Assembly: GCA_014730275.1 (NCBI GenBank)
Contig: WJIL01000096.1
Span: 1-64,000, forward strand
Direction of reading: 5' to 3'
Origin: Candidatus Lokiarchaeota archaeon
GTDB taxonomy: Archaea > Asgardarchaeota > Thorarchaeia > Thorarchaeales > Thorarchaeaceae
Length of the DNA stretch: 64,000 nucleotides
Shown piece by piece: positions 44,770-52,788 of the stretch. The stretch's first letter is position 1, and every line of letters begins with the position of its first letter. Position numbers and translations under genes: made by a program. The notes beneath the pieces were generated by a model. It did not search any database. It had not been told where the DNA came from and saw only the letters and a list, made by a program, of their open reading frames with translations.

Positions 44770-45165
44770 TTGAAGAAGTTTTATGTAGTAGAACGTTCTG
44801 CACCTATAGAGACAGTTAGCAGGGCTGAACAGAACATGAATGTCGAAGCATGGAAGAAATCACTTGAATCTATGAAATCTTCTCTACTTCTCAACTTCCG
44901 TGCACGCTCACTAATTCTCCAAGAAGTAGCACTAGATCAAGCTCGAAAAGAAGGCAAGGATGTTCAGTTTGTTGGTTGGCATGAGAACGAAGGCCGCCGA
45001 CGAATTCAAGATATCAAAGAAATAATCGATGATGCTTTAGCTCAAATCGATGAATCGGACTACAAATCAGCCGCTAGAGTGTATCATGATACCCTTCAAG
45101 ACGTAGCTCGTTTAGCTAGATGGACTAAGTTGCTGGAAGAAACTGTAAAGCATTCTGGGAGCTGA
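44770..45165 (+). CDS. Small helical protein of unknown function
   Basis: Up to 131 residues, nearly all helical (VEAWKKSLESMKSSLLLN, RARSLILQEVALDQARKEGKD) with a middle VGWHENEGRRR. It starts at TTG, or at an ATG 22 codons on; neither has a clear ribosome binding site. It follows the nicotinamidase by 45 bases and ends before a bidirectional hairpin. No homology recognised. Confidence 0.55.
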   Translation: MKKFYVVERSAPIETVSRAEQNMNVEAWKKSLESMKSSLLLNFRARSLILQEVALDQARKEGKDVQFVGWHENEGRRRIQDIKEIIDDALAQIDESDYKSAARVYHDTLQDVARLARWTKLLEETVKHSGS

Positions 45166-45170
45166 AACAA

Positions 45171-45200
45171 AAAGAAAGAGGGCAGAATTGCCCTCCTTTT
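45171..45200. terminator. Hairpin between convergent genes, usable on both strands
   Basis: Stem GAGGGCA/TGCCCTC at 45178-45184 and 45189-45195 with loop GAAT. The plus strand continues CTTTTG; the minus strand continues with CTTTCTTTTTG. It lies between the stops at 45165 and 45209. Confidence 0.75.
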
Positions 45201-45208
45201 GTTCTATG

Positions 45209-45625
45209 TTAGACTAGCCATTTGTAAGTAACGAGTCGTTCGTCCACCTCATCAAAGGCTAGTTTCATATCCATACCGATTTCAGGCACACTCATCAAGT
45301 TCGTGATATGAGCTGTAAGGCGGAGTCCGGATGGGAATTCTCCAATTCCGACCACATAGGGAGCCTTTGAAGAGAGGGTTTCAGGAGCAAAATCAACTAT
45401 AGTATAACTATAGAGTTTGGCCTCCCGTTCCTCAAACTCCTCAAGCTCGCATTTGCTCAGGTCGTCCTGGCAATGCTCCCTTGGAGGAAGGTACTCTCTC
45501 CCGCATTCTGTACAAACGCTCTTCATCAAGGTCCCTTCTGCAAGTGCGTCCAAGAAGTCCCTGAGGAAAGGTGTTGTCGCTTCATCTGTTGTGTATCCAA
45601 GATATACTTCGTCTGTTGCCGCCAT
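45209..45625 (-). CDS. DUF35 OB-fold protein with zinc ribbon, thiolase partner
   Basis: A 138-residue protein. The N-terminal helix (TPFLRDFLDALAEG) is followed by a rubredoxin-like zinc half with CTECGREYLPPREHCQ; the usual fourth Cys is seen as KCELEE. The OB fold contains LYSYTIVDFAPETLSSKAPYVVGIGEF. In archaea such proteins bind thiolases and channel acyl-CoA intermediates. It follows the thiolase stop by four bases. A longer N-terminus of 20 residues is possible but reads into the thiolase gene. Confidence 0.9.
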   Translation of the reverse strand: MAATDEVYLGYTTDEATTPFLRDFLDALAEGTLMKSVCTECGREYLPPREHCQDDLSKCELEEFEEREAKLYSYTIVDFAPETLSSKAPYVVGIGEFPSGLRLTAHITNLMSVPEIGMDMKLAFDEVDERLVTYKWLV

Positions 45626-45629
45626 AGTT

Positions 45630-46799
45630 TTACCAACCCCGCTCAAGAATGAAGACGTTAACGAATTGTCCGCTCTGCCCAACATTATGTGCTAGACCGA
45701 TCTGGACATCATCGATTTGCCGTGAAGGTTCTCTAGCTTCGCCGCGCATCTGGCTATATATTTCATAAACCATACTCACTCCCGTTGCTCCTAGTGGGTG
45801 CCCTTTACTTTTCAGGCCGCCATCACAGTTGACGGGAATCGAACCATCGTGATATACCTCTTTGTTCTCGATGAGCTCGCGACCTTTACCTGGTTCAGCG
45901 AACCCGAGGTCCTCATAGGCAATAAGTTCTGCAATAGTGAAGCAATCATGTACCTGAGCCATATCGATGTCCTCTGGCCCCACACCTGCCATATCGTAAG
46001 CAGCCTTTGCCGCAGATTTCGCTCCAGGTATTGAAGTAAGGCTTTCACGATCCTGAATCATCATACTCGACGCTCCGGCCCCAATACCTTTGATCCACAT
46101 TGGTTCATCAGTAAATTCCTTGGCCTTTTCTTCCGCAGCGATTACAATGGCTGCGGCTCCGTCGGAAATAAGTGAACAATCATAGAGATTTAGAGGGCGC
46201 GTTATTGGTACTGAATTATGTGCTTCCTCTACTGTCACCGTCCTTGGTAAATGTGCATATGGGTTTTGAGCACCATAGTGATGGCTCTTGACTGAAATCT
46301 TCGATAGGACTTCATGAGGTAAATCATATTCAGCCATGTACCGCGAAGCCATCAATGCGTAGAATGCAGGAAAACTAATACCATATGGGTATTCCCAACG
46401 CATATCACCAGCTTGGGACATGTATTCCGTCGCCTTTGCTGAAGACACCCGGTTCATCTGCTCTACTCCTAGCACTAACATAGTATCGTACAGACCAGCT
46501 GAAACCATTCCCCAGGCAGCCCTTAAGGACGCCGTACCCGTCGTACATGCAGATTCTACCCTGAGGTGTGGTTTTTCATGTAGTCCCAGGTAATCTGCAA
46601 TAAGGGCGGAACCTGCACCTTGCCCTGAAAACTGGGAAGCCGCGTAGGACAATACCGTTGCGTCAATCATGTCCTGAGTTATACCCGCATCGTATATGGG
46701 CTTGTACGCCTCAGCACTAAGCTCTCTCATTGTCGCGTCTAGCCGTTTACCAAACTTCGCGTGGCCAGCTGCGACTACACCAACTTTTCTCGCCATCAT
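45630..46799 (-). CDS. Acetyl-CoA acetyltransferase (thiolase), SCP-x-like
   Basis: A 389-residue thiolase. The nucleophile Cys is in ESACTTGTASLRAAWG, and the active-site His is in SKGHPLGATGVSM. The third motif reads AHNVGQSGQFVNVF, like archaeal SCP-x-type thiolases, instead of the bacterial CGGGP. The ATG is chosen because GAGG lies seven bases upstream; the first Met of the longer frame has no site. Together with the DUF35 protein it may cleave or condense acetoacetyl-CoA, either in beta-oxidation or in the mevalonate pathway; the neighbouring crotonase genes favour beta-oxidation. Confidence 0.92.
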   Translation of the reverse strand: MMARKVGVVAAGHAKFGKRLDATMRELSAEAYKPIYDAGITQDMIDATVLSYAASQFSGQGAGSALIADYLGLHEKPHLRVESACTTGTASLRAAWGMVSAGLYDTMLVLGVEQMNRVSSAKATEYMSQAGDMRWEYPYGISFPAFYALMASRYMAEYDLPHEVLSKISVKSHHYGAQNPYAHLPRTVTVEEAHNSVPITRPLNLYDCSLISDGAAAIVIAAEEKAKEFTDEPMWIKGIGAGASSMMIQDRESLTSIPGAKSAAKAAYDMAGVGPEDIDMAQVHDCFTIAELIAYEDLGFAEPGKGRELIENKEVYHDGSIPVNCDGGLKSKGHPLGATGVSMVYEIYSQMRGEAREPSRQIDDVQIGLAHNVGQSGQFVNVFILERGW

Positions 46800-46920
46800 T
46801 GAAAACCTCATTTTTCGAATATCTAGGTTGCGGCACATTAACGAGGGTAGTCTTAAGCTTGACGATTGCATAAAATCTCAATTAAAGGAAATCTCGCTTA
46901 TGCACTTCATGTAATGCGAT

Positions 46921-47079
46921 CTACTTCACTTCTTTTGCCAGCTTGGGATGCTCGTTCTCAAGATGATCACGATATTCTTCATAAGAATCAAATTCTTTCT
47001 TACAAAGTTCACAAGTCCATTTATCGTTAATTGGAATTCCCTCCGTAGAAAAAAAGGAAACTAAACGGATAAGCATCAT
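46921..47079 (-). CDS. C2H2 zinc-finger microprotein
   Basis: A 52-residue protein with one complete C2H2 finger: WTCELCKKEFDSYEEYRDH, then LENEH, that is C-x2-C-x12-H-x4-H with the usual Phe and a Leu-like core position. The tail HPKLAKEVK resembles the microprotein encoded 46 bases away. The start is the first of two ATG; a GGAGG-like site lies inside the gene, so an alternative later start is possible. Single-finger proteins of this kind are known in archaea, but the partner is unknown. Confidence 0.72.
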   Translation of the reverse strand: MMLIRLVSFFSTEGIPINDKWTCELCKKEFDSYEEYRDHLENEHPKLAKEVK

Positions 47080-47124
47080 GTTTTCGGAATATAGTAGATT
47101 GGTGTTCTAAGAAATTCGCAATCA

Positions 47125-47256
47125 TCACTCAATAGTAAGCTGTTTTGCAAGCCGGGGATGTTTTTCTTTCAGGTGGCGATCATACTCGTCACGGGATGCG
47201 AACACCATCCCACATTCTTCACATTTCCATTCGTCAGTAATCTTTCTAACCTCCAT
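47125..47256 (-). CDS. C2H2 zinc-finger microprotein
   Basis: A 43-residue protein made of one C2H2 finger: EWKCEECGMVFASRDEYDRH then LKEKH, again C-x2-C-x12-H-x4-H, followed by HPRLAKQLTIE. It is similar to the microprotein at 46921-47079, so the two are tandem paralogues. No good ribosome binding site lies before the ATG, so translation may be leaderless. Finger spacing matches eukaryotic C2H2 modules. Its role is probably DNA, RNA or protein binding. Confidence 0.75.
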   Translation of the reverse strand: MEVRKITDEWKCEECGMVFASRDEYDRHLKEKHPRLAKQLTIE

Positions 47257-47309
47257 TCTATTCTAATCAAAGAACTCATTTTGTCTATTTCAAATCGAAG
47301 ATGGGGGGT

Positions 47310-48233
47310 TCATGCTTTCCTAAGGAATGAATCCATCTCCCCAAATTTCTCGACTAGGATATCGAATTCTTCATTATCATAGAACCTGCAGGAGCCAGCT
47401 GTGAATGCTATTGCTGTTTCCACGCAAAAGCGTGCTGCCGCCTCTACTCCATATACATAATTTGCCCCACCACCACTTCCAGGAACCGGGACATTGGCAG
47501 TGGTTGCTACACCAACTAATGGTGATGAGGACATAATCCAAGGTTGCATAATCGAGTTGATGTGGTAAACACCACTTCCGTAGGGAGTTATGTCTTGCAT
47601 CGTTATTGGAACAACAGCTACGGATTTTCCCATAACTCTCTCGTAGATGTCAATTAGGTCGTTGCTAACCTTCAGAATCCATCCGTTTTTCACGGTAGGA
47701 GTGATAGCGAACCCCTCAGTCTTAATAACACGATTGCCCTTAGTTGCATCTATCGAAAGTATAGCATCCATGTTGTCATCGACTAGATGGCGTAACAAGT
47801 CCTTACTTGGTACTGGTGAAATCATAAATGGTACTGGATCATGAGGTCGTATAGGGGCATCCGGAGCTATATGGGTAGTGATAATGACATCTCCGTCAAG
47901 TACGTCACCACGCTTGGCAGAAGCTGCTAATTTCATAGAAACAGCAAGTGCAACAATAGCTCCATCAGCATCTGATACTAGACCAAGAACTTCAGGTCTG
48001 GCTCCGATACCACCCAACTGTCCGATGATACCGAGAGTCGGAGCATTGCCCCCCGTGGTTTTTCCTTTTGTTCCAGGTATGACAACCCTCACAACATCTG
48101 TCTTCCCGCCTTCTGCAGAAATGGTTTCGATGGTAATGTCTTCAACACCGGATTCGGCCAAGAAACTACCAACATCCCCGCCATCAACTTCTGCACTGTC
48201 TAAAATGTCAGAAACTTCGATTATCTGTTTCAA
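47310..48233 (-). CDS. DUF1177 family protein
   Basis: A 307-residue protein. Key phrases are GTKGKTTGGNAPTLGIIGQLGGIGARP, SDADGAIVALAVSMKL, GDVIITTHIAPDAPIRPHDPVPFM and GVATTANVPVPGSGGGANYV. These match DUF1177, which is widespread in bacteria and archaea but has no proven function. It has a TTG start with GGAGG about 20 bases before it, unusually far. It is transcribed between the crotonase/dehydrogenase genes and the zinc-finger microproteins. Confidence 0.86.
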   Translation of the reverse strand: MKQIIEVSDILDSAEVDGGDVGSFLAESGVEDITIETISAEGGKTDVVRVVIPGTKGKTTGGNAPTLGIIGQLGGIGARPEVLGLVSDADGAIVALAVSMKLAASAKRGDVLDGDVIITTHIAPDAPIRPHDPVPFMISPVPSKDLLRHLVDDNMDAILSIDATKGNRVIKTEGFAITPTVKNGWILKVSNDLIDIYERVMGKSVAVVPITMQDITPYGSGVYHINSIMQPWIMSSSPLVGVATTANVPVPGSGGGANYVYGVEAAARFCVETAIAFTAGSCRFYDNEEFDILVEKFGEMDSFLRKA

Positions 48234-48344
48234 GCACGACGTTTTCTTCTAACCTCCTTCTTGAGACAAATTTCCACCTACTCCATGACAGGTATTTGAA
48301 TCGCAATGAAATCATCAAATTTGCAATAGATGCAGTTCGAGCTT

Positions 48345-48390
48345 TATTTTCCAAAAAAAAAAGGAAATGCAGAGTACCGGATGGTACTCT
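48345..48390 (-). terminator. Hairpin plus long T-tract after crotonase gene
   Basis: Eight-bp stem AGAGTACC/GGTACTCT (48371-48378, 48383-48390) with loop GGAT. On the minus strand it is followed, after GCATTTCC, by a run of ten or more T. It lies nine bases past the stop at 48399. Confidence 0.8.
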
Positions 48391-48398
48391 GAACTTGA

Positions 48399-49211
48399 TT
48401 ATTCTCCTTTGAACTTGCCTCGCCGTTTTTCGAAGACTGCTTGGATACCTTCTGCGAGATCCTCAGTCTGGAAGCATTCGTATGCCGCTTCAACTTGGAA
48501 TTCAAGGTTGTCCTCGTAATCCTCTTCAAAGGCCATATGCACAGCTTTCTTTGCGAGCTTCAAAGCGATTGGGGCGTTTCCACCTAGTTTGGCTCCGTAC
48601 CACATCGCCTGACTCATGAGCTCCTCCTCCGAAGTCACCTTACTTACGAGTCCGATTTCCAAAGCTTCGTCGGCACTTACCTGACCACCAGTCAAAACGA
48701 GTTCCATCGCTTTGCCCAGTCCAACAACACGTGGCAACCTTACACAGCCACCCCATGCAGGAATAAGGCCAAGACTCACTTCAGGAGTGCCTATCTTCGC
48801 GGTCTCATCTGCAATTCGAATATCACAAGCAAGCGCAATTTCCGTTCCACCACCCAAACACAAACCGTGAATGGCGGCGATAACCGGCTTCTCCAGTTTT
48901 GCAATCTTGTCGAGTGCCTGTTGTCCTTGAGAAACTAACTCCTTGACCTCCTCAGGAGTCTCAAGCAGTCCCTGGGCCATTTTCAGGTCTGCACCTGTAC
49001 AAAAGACCTTCTCGTGTGCTGTTGCAAGTACAACTGAACGAATCTCATCGTCCTTCTCTGCTTCATCAAGCGCATCACTCAAATCTTGGATGAACTGATC
49101 ATTGATAGCGTTCATCGCATCAATTCGATTGAACTTGATTACAGCAGTGTTTTTTACTGGTGAAAGAAAACTGCCTTCTTTACTATATAACATAGTTTCG
49201 TACTCTGGCAT
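48399..49211 (-). CDS. Enoyl-CoA hydratase/isomerase family protein, second copy
   Basis: A 270-residue crotonase: EKVFCTGADLKMAQ, GLCLGGGTEIALACDIRIADE and GTPEVSLGLIPAWGG hold the oxyanion hole and the two Glu. It is distinct from the crotonase at 42016-42801 (for example TPEV instead of QPEI), so they are paralogues with possibly different chain-length use. Downstream of the 3-hydroxyacyl-CoA dehydrogenase gene on the same strand, with a hairpin between. Confidence 0.93.
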   Translation of the reverse strand: MPEYETMLYSKEGSFLSPVKNTAVIKFNRIDAMNAINDQFIQDLSDALDEAEKDDEIRSVVLATAHEKVFCTGADLKMAQGLLETPEEVKELVSQGQQALDKIAKLEKPVIAAIHGLCLGGGTEIALACDIRIADETAKIGTPEVSLGLIPAWGGCVRLPRVVGLGKAMELVLTGGQVSADEALEIGLVSKVTSEEELMSQAMWYGAKLGGNAPIALKLAKKAVHMAFEEDYEDNLEFQVEAAYECFQTEDLAEGIQAVFEKRRGKFKGE

Positions 49212-49300
49212 TTTTTAACCCCTACAAATCCGTTTATCGAGGTAGAACGAATACTGACTTATAAAGTCGTTTCCGAAAGTGTGGAATGAAAGAATCAGAG

Positions 49301-49324
49301 GGGCGACCTGAAAGTCGGCCGCCC
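49301..49324 (-). terminator. Hairpin after 3-hydroxyacyl-CoA dehydrogenase gene
   Basis: Nested stems GGGCG/CGCCC and CGAC/GTCG around TGAAA. On the minus strand it is followed by CTCTGATTCTTTC, only moderately T-rich. It is 15 bases past the stop at 49339. Confidence 0.5.
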
Positions 49325-49338
49325 TGTAAATGAACTGT

Positions 49339-50469
49339 TTACTTGAGCATGTCTGGAACCGAGTAGCACTCACCGTGTTCCTCTTCTAGTTCTTCAAGTT
49401 CCGCTTTGACTGTATCTCTGCCTATATCCTCAAGCATTTCGAATGGGCCCTTCGGGAAATTCGCACCCAGCTTCATGGCTTTGTCGATGTCTTTCTTTGA
49501 CGCAATACCTTCATCTACGAGAATCATTGCCTCCCGAATCACGGGCACACTAATCCTCTTGACTAACCATTCGGGCTCAACACCCTTCGGTTCCTCTTCC
49601 TCCTCTGACTTGCCAGAGTAATCATAGAAGCCTTGTTGAGTTTTGGTTCCTAAATGGCCTGCGTCAACCAGTTTCTTCAGACTATCAGGTGGCTTGAAAC
49701 AATCTCCAAGCTCGCGATACAGGGTATCCATTGTGTGGTATGCGATGTCTAGGCCCACGAAGTCACCAAGAGCAAAGGGTCCAGCTGGGAATTTGCCTAT
49801 AGTCGTCATGGCGTTGTCAATTTCCTCTTTTGTGGCTACGCCATTTTCCTCCAAGAGAATGGCTTCCCGAAGCACCGGCATGAGTATTCGGTTCACGATG
49901 AAACCAGGGCTATCTTTTGCAGTGACAGGCTGCTTGCCTTGCCTCTTGCCAACAGCCTTTGCTGTTTCAATGGTCTCTTCGCTTGTTTTATCGCCCACCA
50001 CAACCTCTAGTAGCTTCATGGCAGCAACAGGTGAGAAATAGTGCATACCGATGAATTTCTCCGGTCGTTCTGTAGCGCTGGCAATCTCATTAATACTGAG
50101 AGATGACGTGTTAGTTGCCAGAATGGTGTGATCAGGGGCAAAGGAATCGACATCGGAAAAGACCTTCTTCTTGACGTCCATCTTCTCGAATATAGCCTCG
50201 ATGACTAGGTCAGCATCTTTGACAGCTTTTTCTGTATCAGTGGTGTGATCAATACGCCCCATCAAATCCTGAGCCTCTGAAAGGGACATCTTTCCCTTAT
50301 CAACACCTGTCATCACGTCACTGCGAATTCGTTCCATCGCCTTATCGAGAGCCTCCTGCTCGATGTCCACCAAGTGTACATCAAAGCCGTGCCACGCTGA
50401 GACATAGGCAATGCCCGAGCCCATTAGACCTGAGCCGATTATCGCAATTTTGTTGACTTCCAACGACAT
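49339..50469 (-). CDS. 3-Hydroxyacyl-CoA dehydrogenase with duplicated C-terminal domain
   Basis: A 376-residue NAD-dependent dehydrogenase. Rossmann start IAIIGSGLMGSGIAYVSAWHG; catalytic region ILATNTSSLSINEIA and FIGMHYFSPVAAMKLLEVV (His in MHYF). The first C-terminal helical domain is PGFIVNRILMPVLREAILLEENGVA. A second one is WLVKRISVPVIREAMILVDEGIA, so the dimerisation domain is duplicated. Typical short enzymes have about 280 residues; archaeal ones with two such domains are known. It oxidises 3-hydroxyacyl-CoA to 3-ketoacyl-CoA. Six bases separate it from the SCP2-like gene. Confidence 0.94.
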   Translation of the reverse strand: MSLEVNKIAIIGSGLMGSGIAYVSAWHGFDVHLVDIEQEALDKAMERIRSDVMTGVDKGKMSLSEAQDLMGRIDHTTDTEKAVKDADLVIEAIFEKMDVKKKVFSDVDSFAPDHTILATNTSSLSINEIASATERPEKFIGMHYFSPVAAMKLLEVVVGDKTSEETIETAKAVGKRQGKQPVTAKDSPGFIVNRILMPVLREAILLEENGVATKEEIDNAMTTIGKFPAGPFALGDFVGLDIAYHTMDTLYRELGDCFKPPDSLKKLVDAGHLGTKTQQGFYDYSGKSEEEEEPKGVEPEWLVKRISVPVIREAMILVDEGIASKKDIDKAMKLGANFPKGPFEMLEDIGRDTVKAELEELEEEHGECYSVPDMLK

Positions 50470-50475
50470 GACCCC

Positions 50476-50841
50476 CTACATCGCGCTCGTCATAGCTTCG
50501 AGGATCAGATTCGCAAGCGGATCACTTTCATGGGCATTTCCGATTACTTCTAGCCGCCTATCTTTCATCGCTTGCCTGAAGTCGATATCACCTGTGAAGA
50601 TACCAAGGAGAATCTCAGCATCAGCTTTGTAGATGACATCAGGACTGGGATATTCTCCTTCACGGAGCTCCATACCCTTCTTCGTTACTACGATGTATTG
50701 TGGTCCAGCCTCGGGTGTGTAAACCTGTAGTATCTTTCCATCATAGGGACCTACCCACTCCTTTACTCTCTCCTTTAGGCTATCCTTTTCGTTCACTTGA
50801 TGTAGGAAGAAGTTGAAAAACTCTTGTAGTCGTTCTGCCAT
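50476..50841 (-). CDS. SCP2 sterol-binding-domain-like protein
   Basis: A 121-residue protein resembling the SCP2 lipid-transfer fold: GKILQVYTPEAGPQYIVVTKKG, then SPDVIYKADAEILLGIFTGDIDFRQAMKDRRLEVIG, the hydrophobic tunnel helix usual in SCP2. It would bind acyl or isoprenoid chains. GGAGG precedes the ATG used here. It is directly upstream of the hydroxyacyl-CoA dehydrogenase, consistent with acyl-CoA handling. Confidence 0.82.
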   Translation of the reverse strand: MAERLQEFFNFFLHQVNEKDSLKERVKEWVGPYDGKILQVYTPEAGPQYIVVTKKGMELREGEYPSPDVIYKADAEILLGIFTGDIDFRQAMKDRRLEVIGNAHESDPLANLILEAMTSAM

Positions 50842-50843
50842 GT

Positions 50844-51119
50844 TTAGTCCTCCTCTTTTGCAATCCACTCATCAATAGCCTCGTGCATGGCTTCATCAAC
50901 TGACGAAGCCCATATGTTTCCCTTCCGTTCACGGACCGTTTCCAAGAACTTGTCGTACTTCTCGCCTTTCATTAGGACAACTACTCGTCCTTTGCGATCG
51001 TCGACAAAAGCCTGATGAGCCATTTTCTTACTGGTCCAGTACTCATGTTCCACATCATCTTTTTCAAGCCGTGGATAAAAGGGCCATTCACCACTTGGAT
51101 GATCTCTGTATTTCGCCAT
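50844..51119 (-). CDS. Small protein of unknown function in acyl-CoA cluster
   Basis: A 91-residue protein with a basic, aromatic first half (YRDHPSGEWPFYPRLEKDDVEHEYWTS) and a second half resembling a small helix-strand unit (GRVVVLMKGEKYDKFLETVRE). No family recognised. The ATG follows the TAA of the previous gene (TAATG), with GGAGG 8 bases before it, so the two are coupled. Confidence 0.75.
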   Translation of the reverse strand: MAKYRDHPSGEWPFYPRLEKDDVEHEYWTSKKMAHQAFVDDRKGRVVVLMKGEKYDKFLETVRERKGNIWASSVDEAMHEAIDEWIAKEED

Positions 51120-51379
51120 TAGCTCAACCTCCATCTCTTTACTAAATCGCCTTCTGCCTCTATGAAACCTGGCATGAACGGCCATTGCACAACATATCTC
51201 ATGCCTTTAACGCCGTCAACTTCACCACTAGACCATCTTCCAGTGTACACGCGGCCTCCAGTTCCAGAAACCCATCTGCCCATAACAACCTCGATTAGAC
51301 CCTGTAAGCTCAGATTGGCTTCTTCAGCCCGTTCTTCCAGTTTCTCTTTCATTTCCTTGTCAAAATCTACTTCTACCAT
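51119..51379 (-). CDS. Small protein of unknown function, partner of next gene
   Basis: An 86-residue protein beginning with a helical EMKEKLEERAEEANLSLQGLIEVV, which recalls the helices of a ribbon-helix-helix protein, followed by a Gly/Trp-rich beta part (GRWVSGTGGRVYTGRW). Its TAA overlaps the next ATG. Context is the acyl-CoA run, just after the nitroreductase. No function can be assigned. Confidence 0.72.
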   Translation of the reverse strand: MVEVDFDKEMKEKLEERAEEANLSLQGLIEVVMGRWVSGTGGRVYTGRWSSGEVDGVKGMRYVVQWPFMPGFIEAEGDLVKRWRLS

Positions 51380-51381
51380 CT

Positions 51382-52158
51382 TTACTCCTCCCTGAATGCG
51401 AGCCGAGTGTAGGGATTACCCCACCGCTCGTCGTACATTAGACCTTCAAGCGGAGGTCTACTTGGGCCTAGCTCTCTCATCCTCTCAGGTACACCCAAAC
51501 TGAAGGCGGTCAGTGGTTTCCATATTGGCGGAATACCCAACCGATCCCGTACCAGTTCTGCATGTCTTGGGTCTGAACAGACAAGGGCGTCATAGGCACA
51601 ACAATAACCCAGTTCGGTTGCAACTAGCCACATGTTCTGAATAGCCATTCCTGCCACGACAGAACCAAACAAATCCAGTGGATAGGTATAGTTCGCATCG
51701 TGCCAAGCCTCACTTGCACAAACGATTATAGTAACGTCACTATCCTCGGGGTAACGGAATAGTTCACCATCACGAAGCCTGCTGTAGACTGATGCGCGAT
51801 AGGGATCATTGATGAACCAGTTTCTTCCGCTTGTAAGCTCGAACGGGGCTCCTCCAAAGGCTGTCTGCGCCATTTCCTGAGCGATATCGGCCAAGAATTC
51901 CTTTGTTTCTTGATCATCTCGGATGACGATAAACCGAATCATAAGCATGTTCTCTGGGCTTGGAGCATGTCTTGCTGCATCCAAGATCAATTCGACGTGC
52001 TCATCCGGGATGCGCTCGTCCTTTTTCATACGCCGTATAGATCGGCGTTTTTTGATTATTTCTACGGCACTGAGCTTCTCCATGGTTTCAGGAGATTCTT
52101 CGGACTCAGCAGCCGCATCGAATTTCTCTGCTGCACTTCCTGCCATTCTTTTACACAT
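51382..52158 (-). CDS. Nitroreductase family flavoprotein
   Basis: A protein of about 258 residues (or 254 from the second ATG). The FMN-binding pattern is EIIKKRRSIRRMKKDERIP at the start, then LILDAARHAPSPENMLMIRFIVI, and VVAGMAIQNMWLVATELGYCCAYDALV. It uses NAD(P)H to reduce an unknown acceptor. It has an acidic N-terminal extension of about 25 residues (AAAESEESPETMEK). First gene of the run ending at 48399 or beyond. Confidence 0.9.
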   Translation of the reverse strand: MCKRMAGSAAEKFDAAAESEESPETMEKLSAVEIIKKRRSIRRMKKDERIPDEHVELILDAARHAPSPENMLMIRFIVIRDDQETKEFLADIAQEMAQTAFGGAPFELTSGRNWFINDPYRASVYSRLRDGELFRYPEDSDVTIIVCASEAWHDANYTYPLDLFGSVVAGMAIQNMWLVATELGYCCAYDALVCSDPRHAELVRDRLGIPPIWKPLTAFSLGVPERMRELGPSRPPLEGLMYDERWGNPYTRLAFREE

Positions 52159-52299
52159 CCTGTTTGTGATTCTTGTCTTGCTGTATTGTTATATGGCCGT
52201 TTAAATCTATTACGAGAATAGTGGAATCAGTCTCAAATGTGGAAGATTATGAGTCAATTAGTCTCTCTTCCTCGACAAAAAAGAGGGAAGAAAATGTAA

Positions 52300-52788
52300 C
52301 TAAAACAGCTTAATCAAGTATGTTCGTAGACTAAGTGTAATGTCCACAGTATATCCTGATGCTGGATTGTCTCGTTCAATCCAAAACACGAAAACATAGG
52401 ACCCAACCGGTAATTCTTCGTGAGGGTCAAGTGGGAATCCGATGTCATTTGCCTGCCATCCCCCCCAATAACCATCAAGGCTTTCTTTGGACTCCGAGAT
52501 GTTGAAGGATTCTTGGAAGTCTTCAAGGGTTTTATTGTAGAGGCGCCAAGAAATGAGATGCGAGCCGCTTTCGATTGGACGTTCGACATCGATATCGATG
52601 ATAAGCTCGGGATGGTTATACGTAGGTTTGATAGTGAAGTTGGTCACATAGTATTCAGGGTAGAAATCAAAATCAGAATAGTCCTCTTGATGAATCACTT
52701 GCACCCGGGGCATACTAGCCAAAAAGAGTCCGACTACAACGATGATTAGAATACCCGAACTAATGAGAATTGCATGTTTTCTGTTCAA
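52300..52788 (-). CDS. Membrane-anchored extracytoplasmic protein of unknown function
   Basis: A 162-residue protein with an N-terminal transmembrane anchor (ILISSGILIIVVVGLFLAS, about residues 7-25) after a basic start. The outer part is beta-rich with aromatic residues (DFDFYPEYYVTNFTIKP, GYWGGWQANDIGFPLDPHEELP, GSYVFVFWIERDN) and possible N-glycosylation sequons (NFT, NKT, NIS). No family recognised. It stands alone. Confidence 0.75.
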   Translation of the reverse strand: MNRKHAILISSGILIIVVVGLFLASMPRVQVIHQEDYSDFDFYPEYYVTNFTIKPTYNHPELIIDIDVERPIESGSHLISWRLYNKTLEDFQESFNISESKESLDGYWGGWQANDIGFPLDPHEELPVGSYVFVFWIERDNPASGYTVDITLSLRTYLIKLF

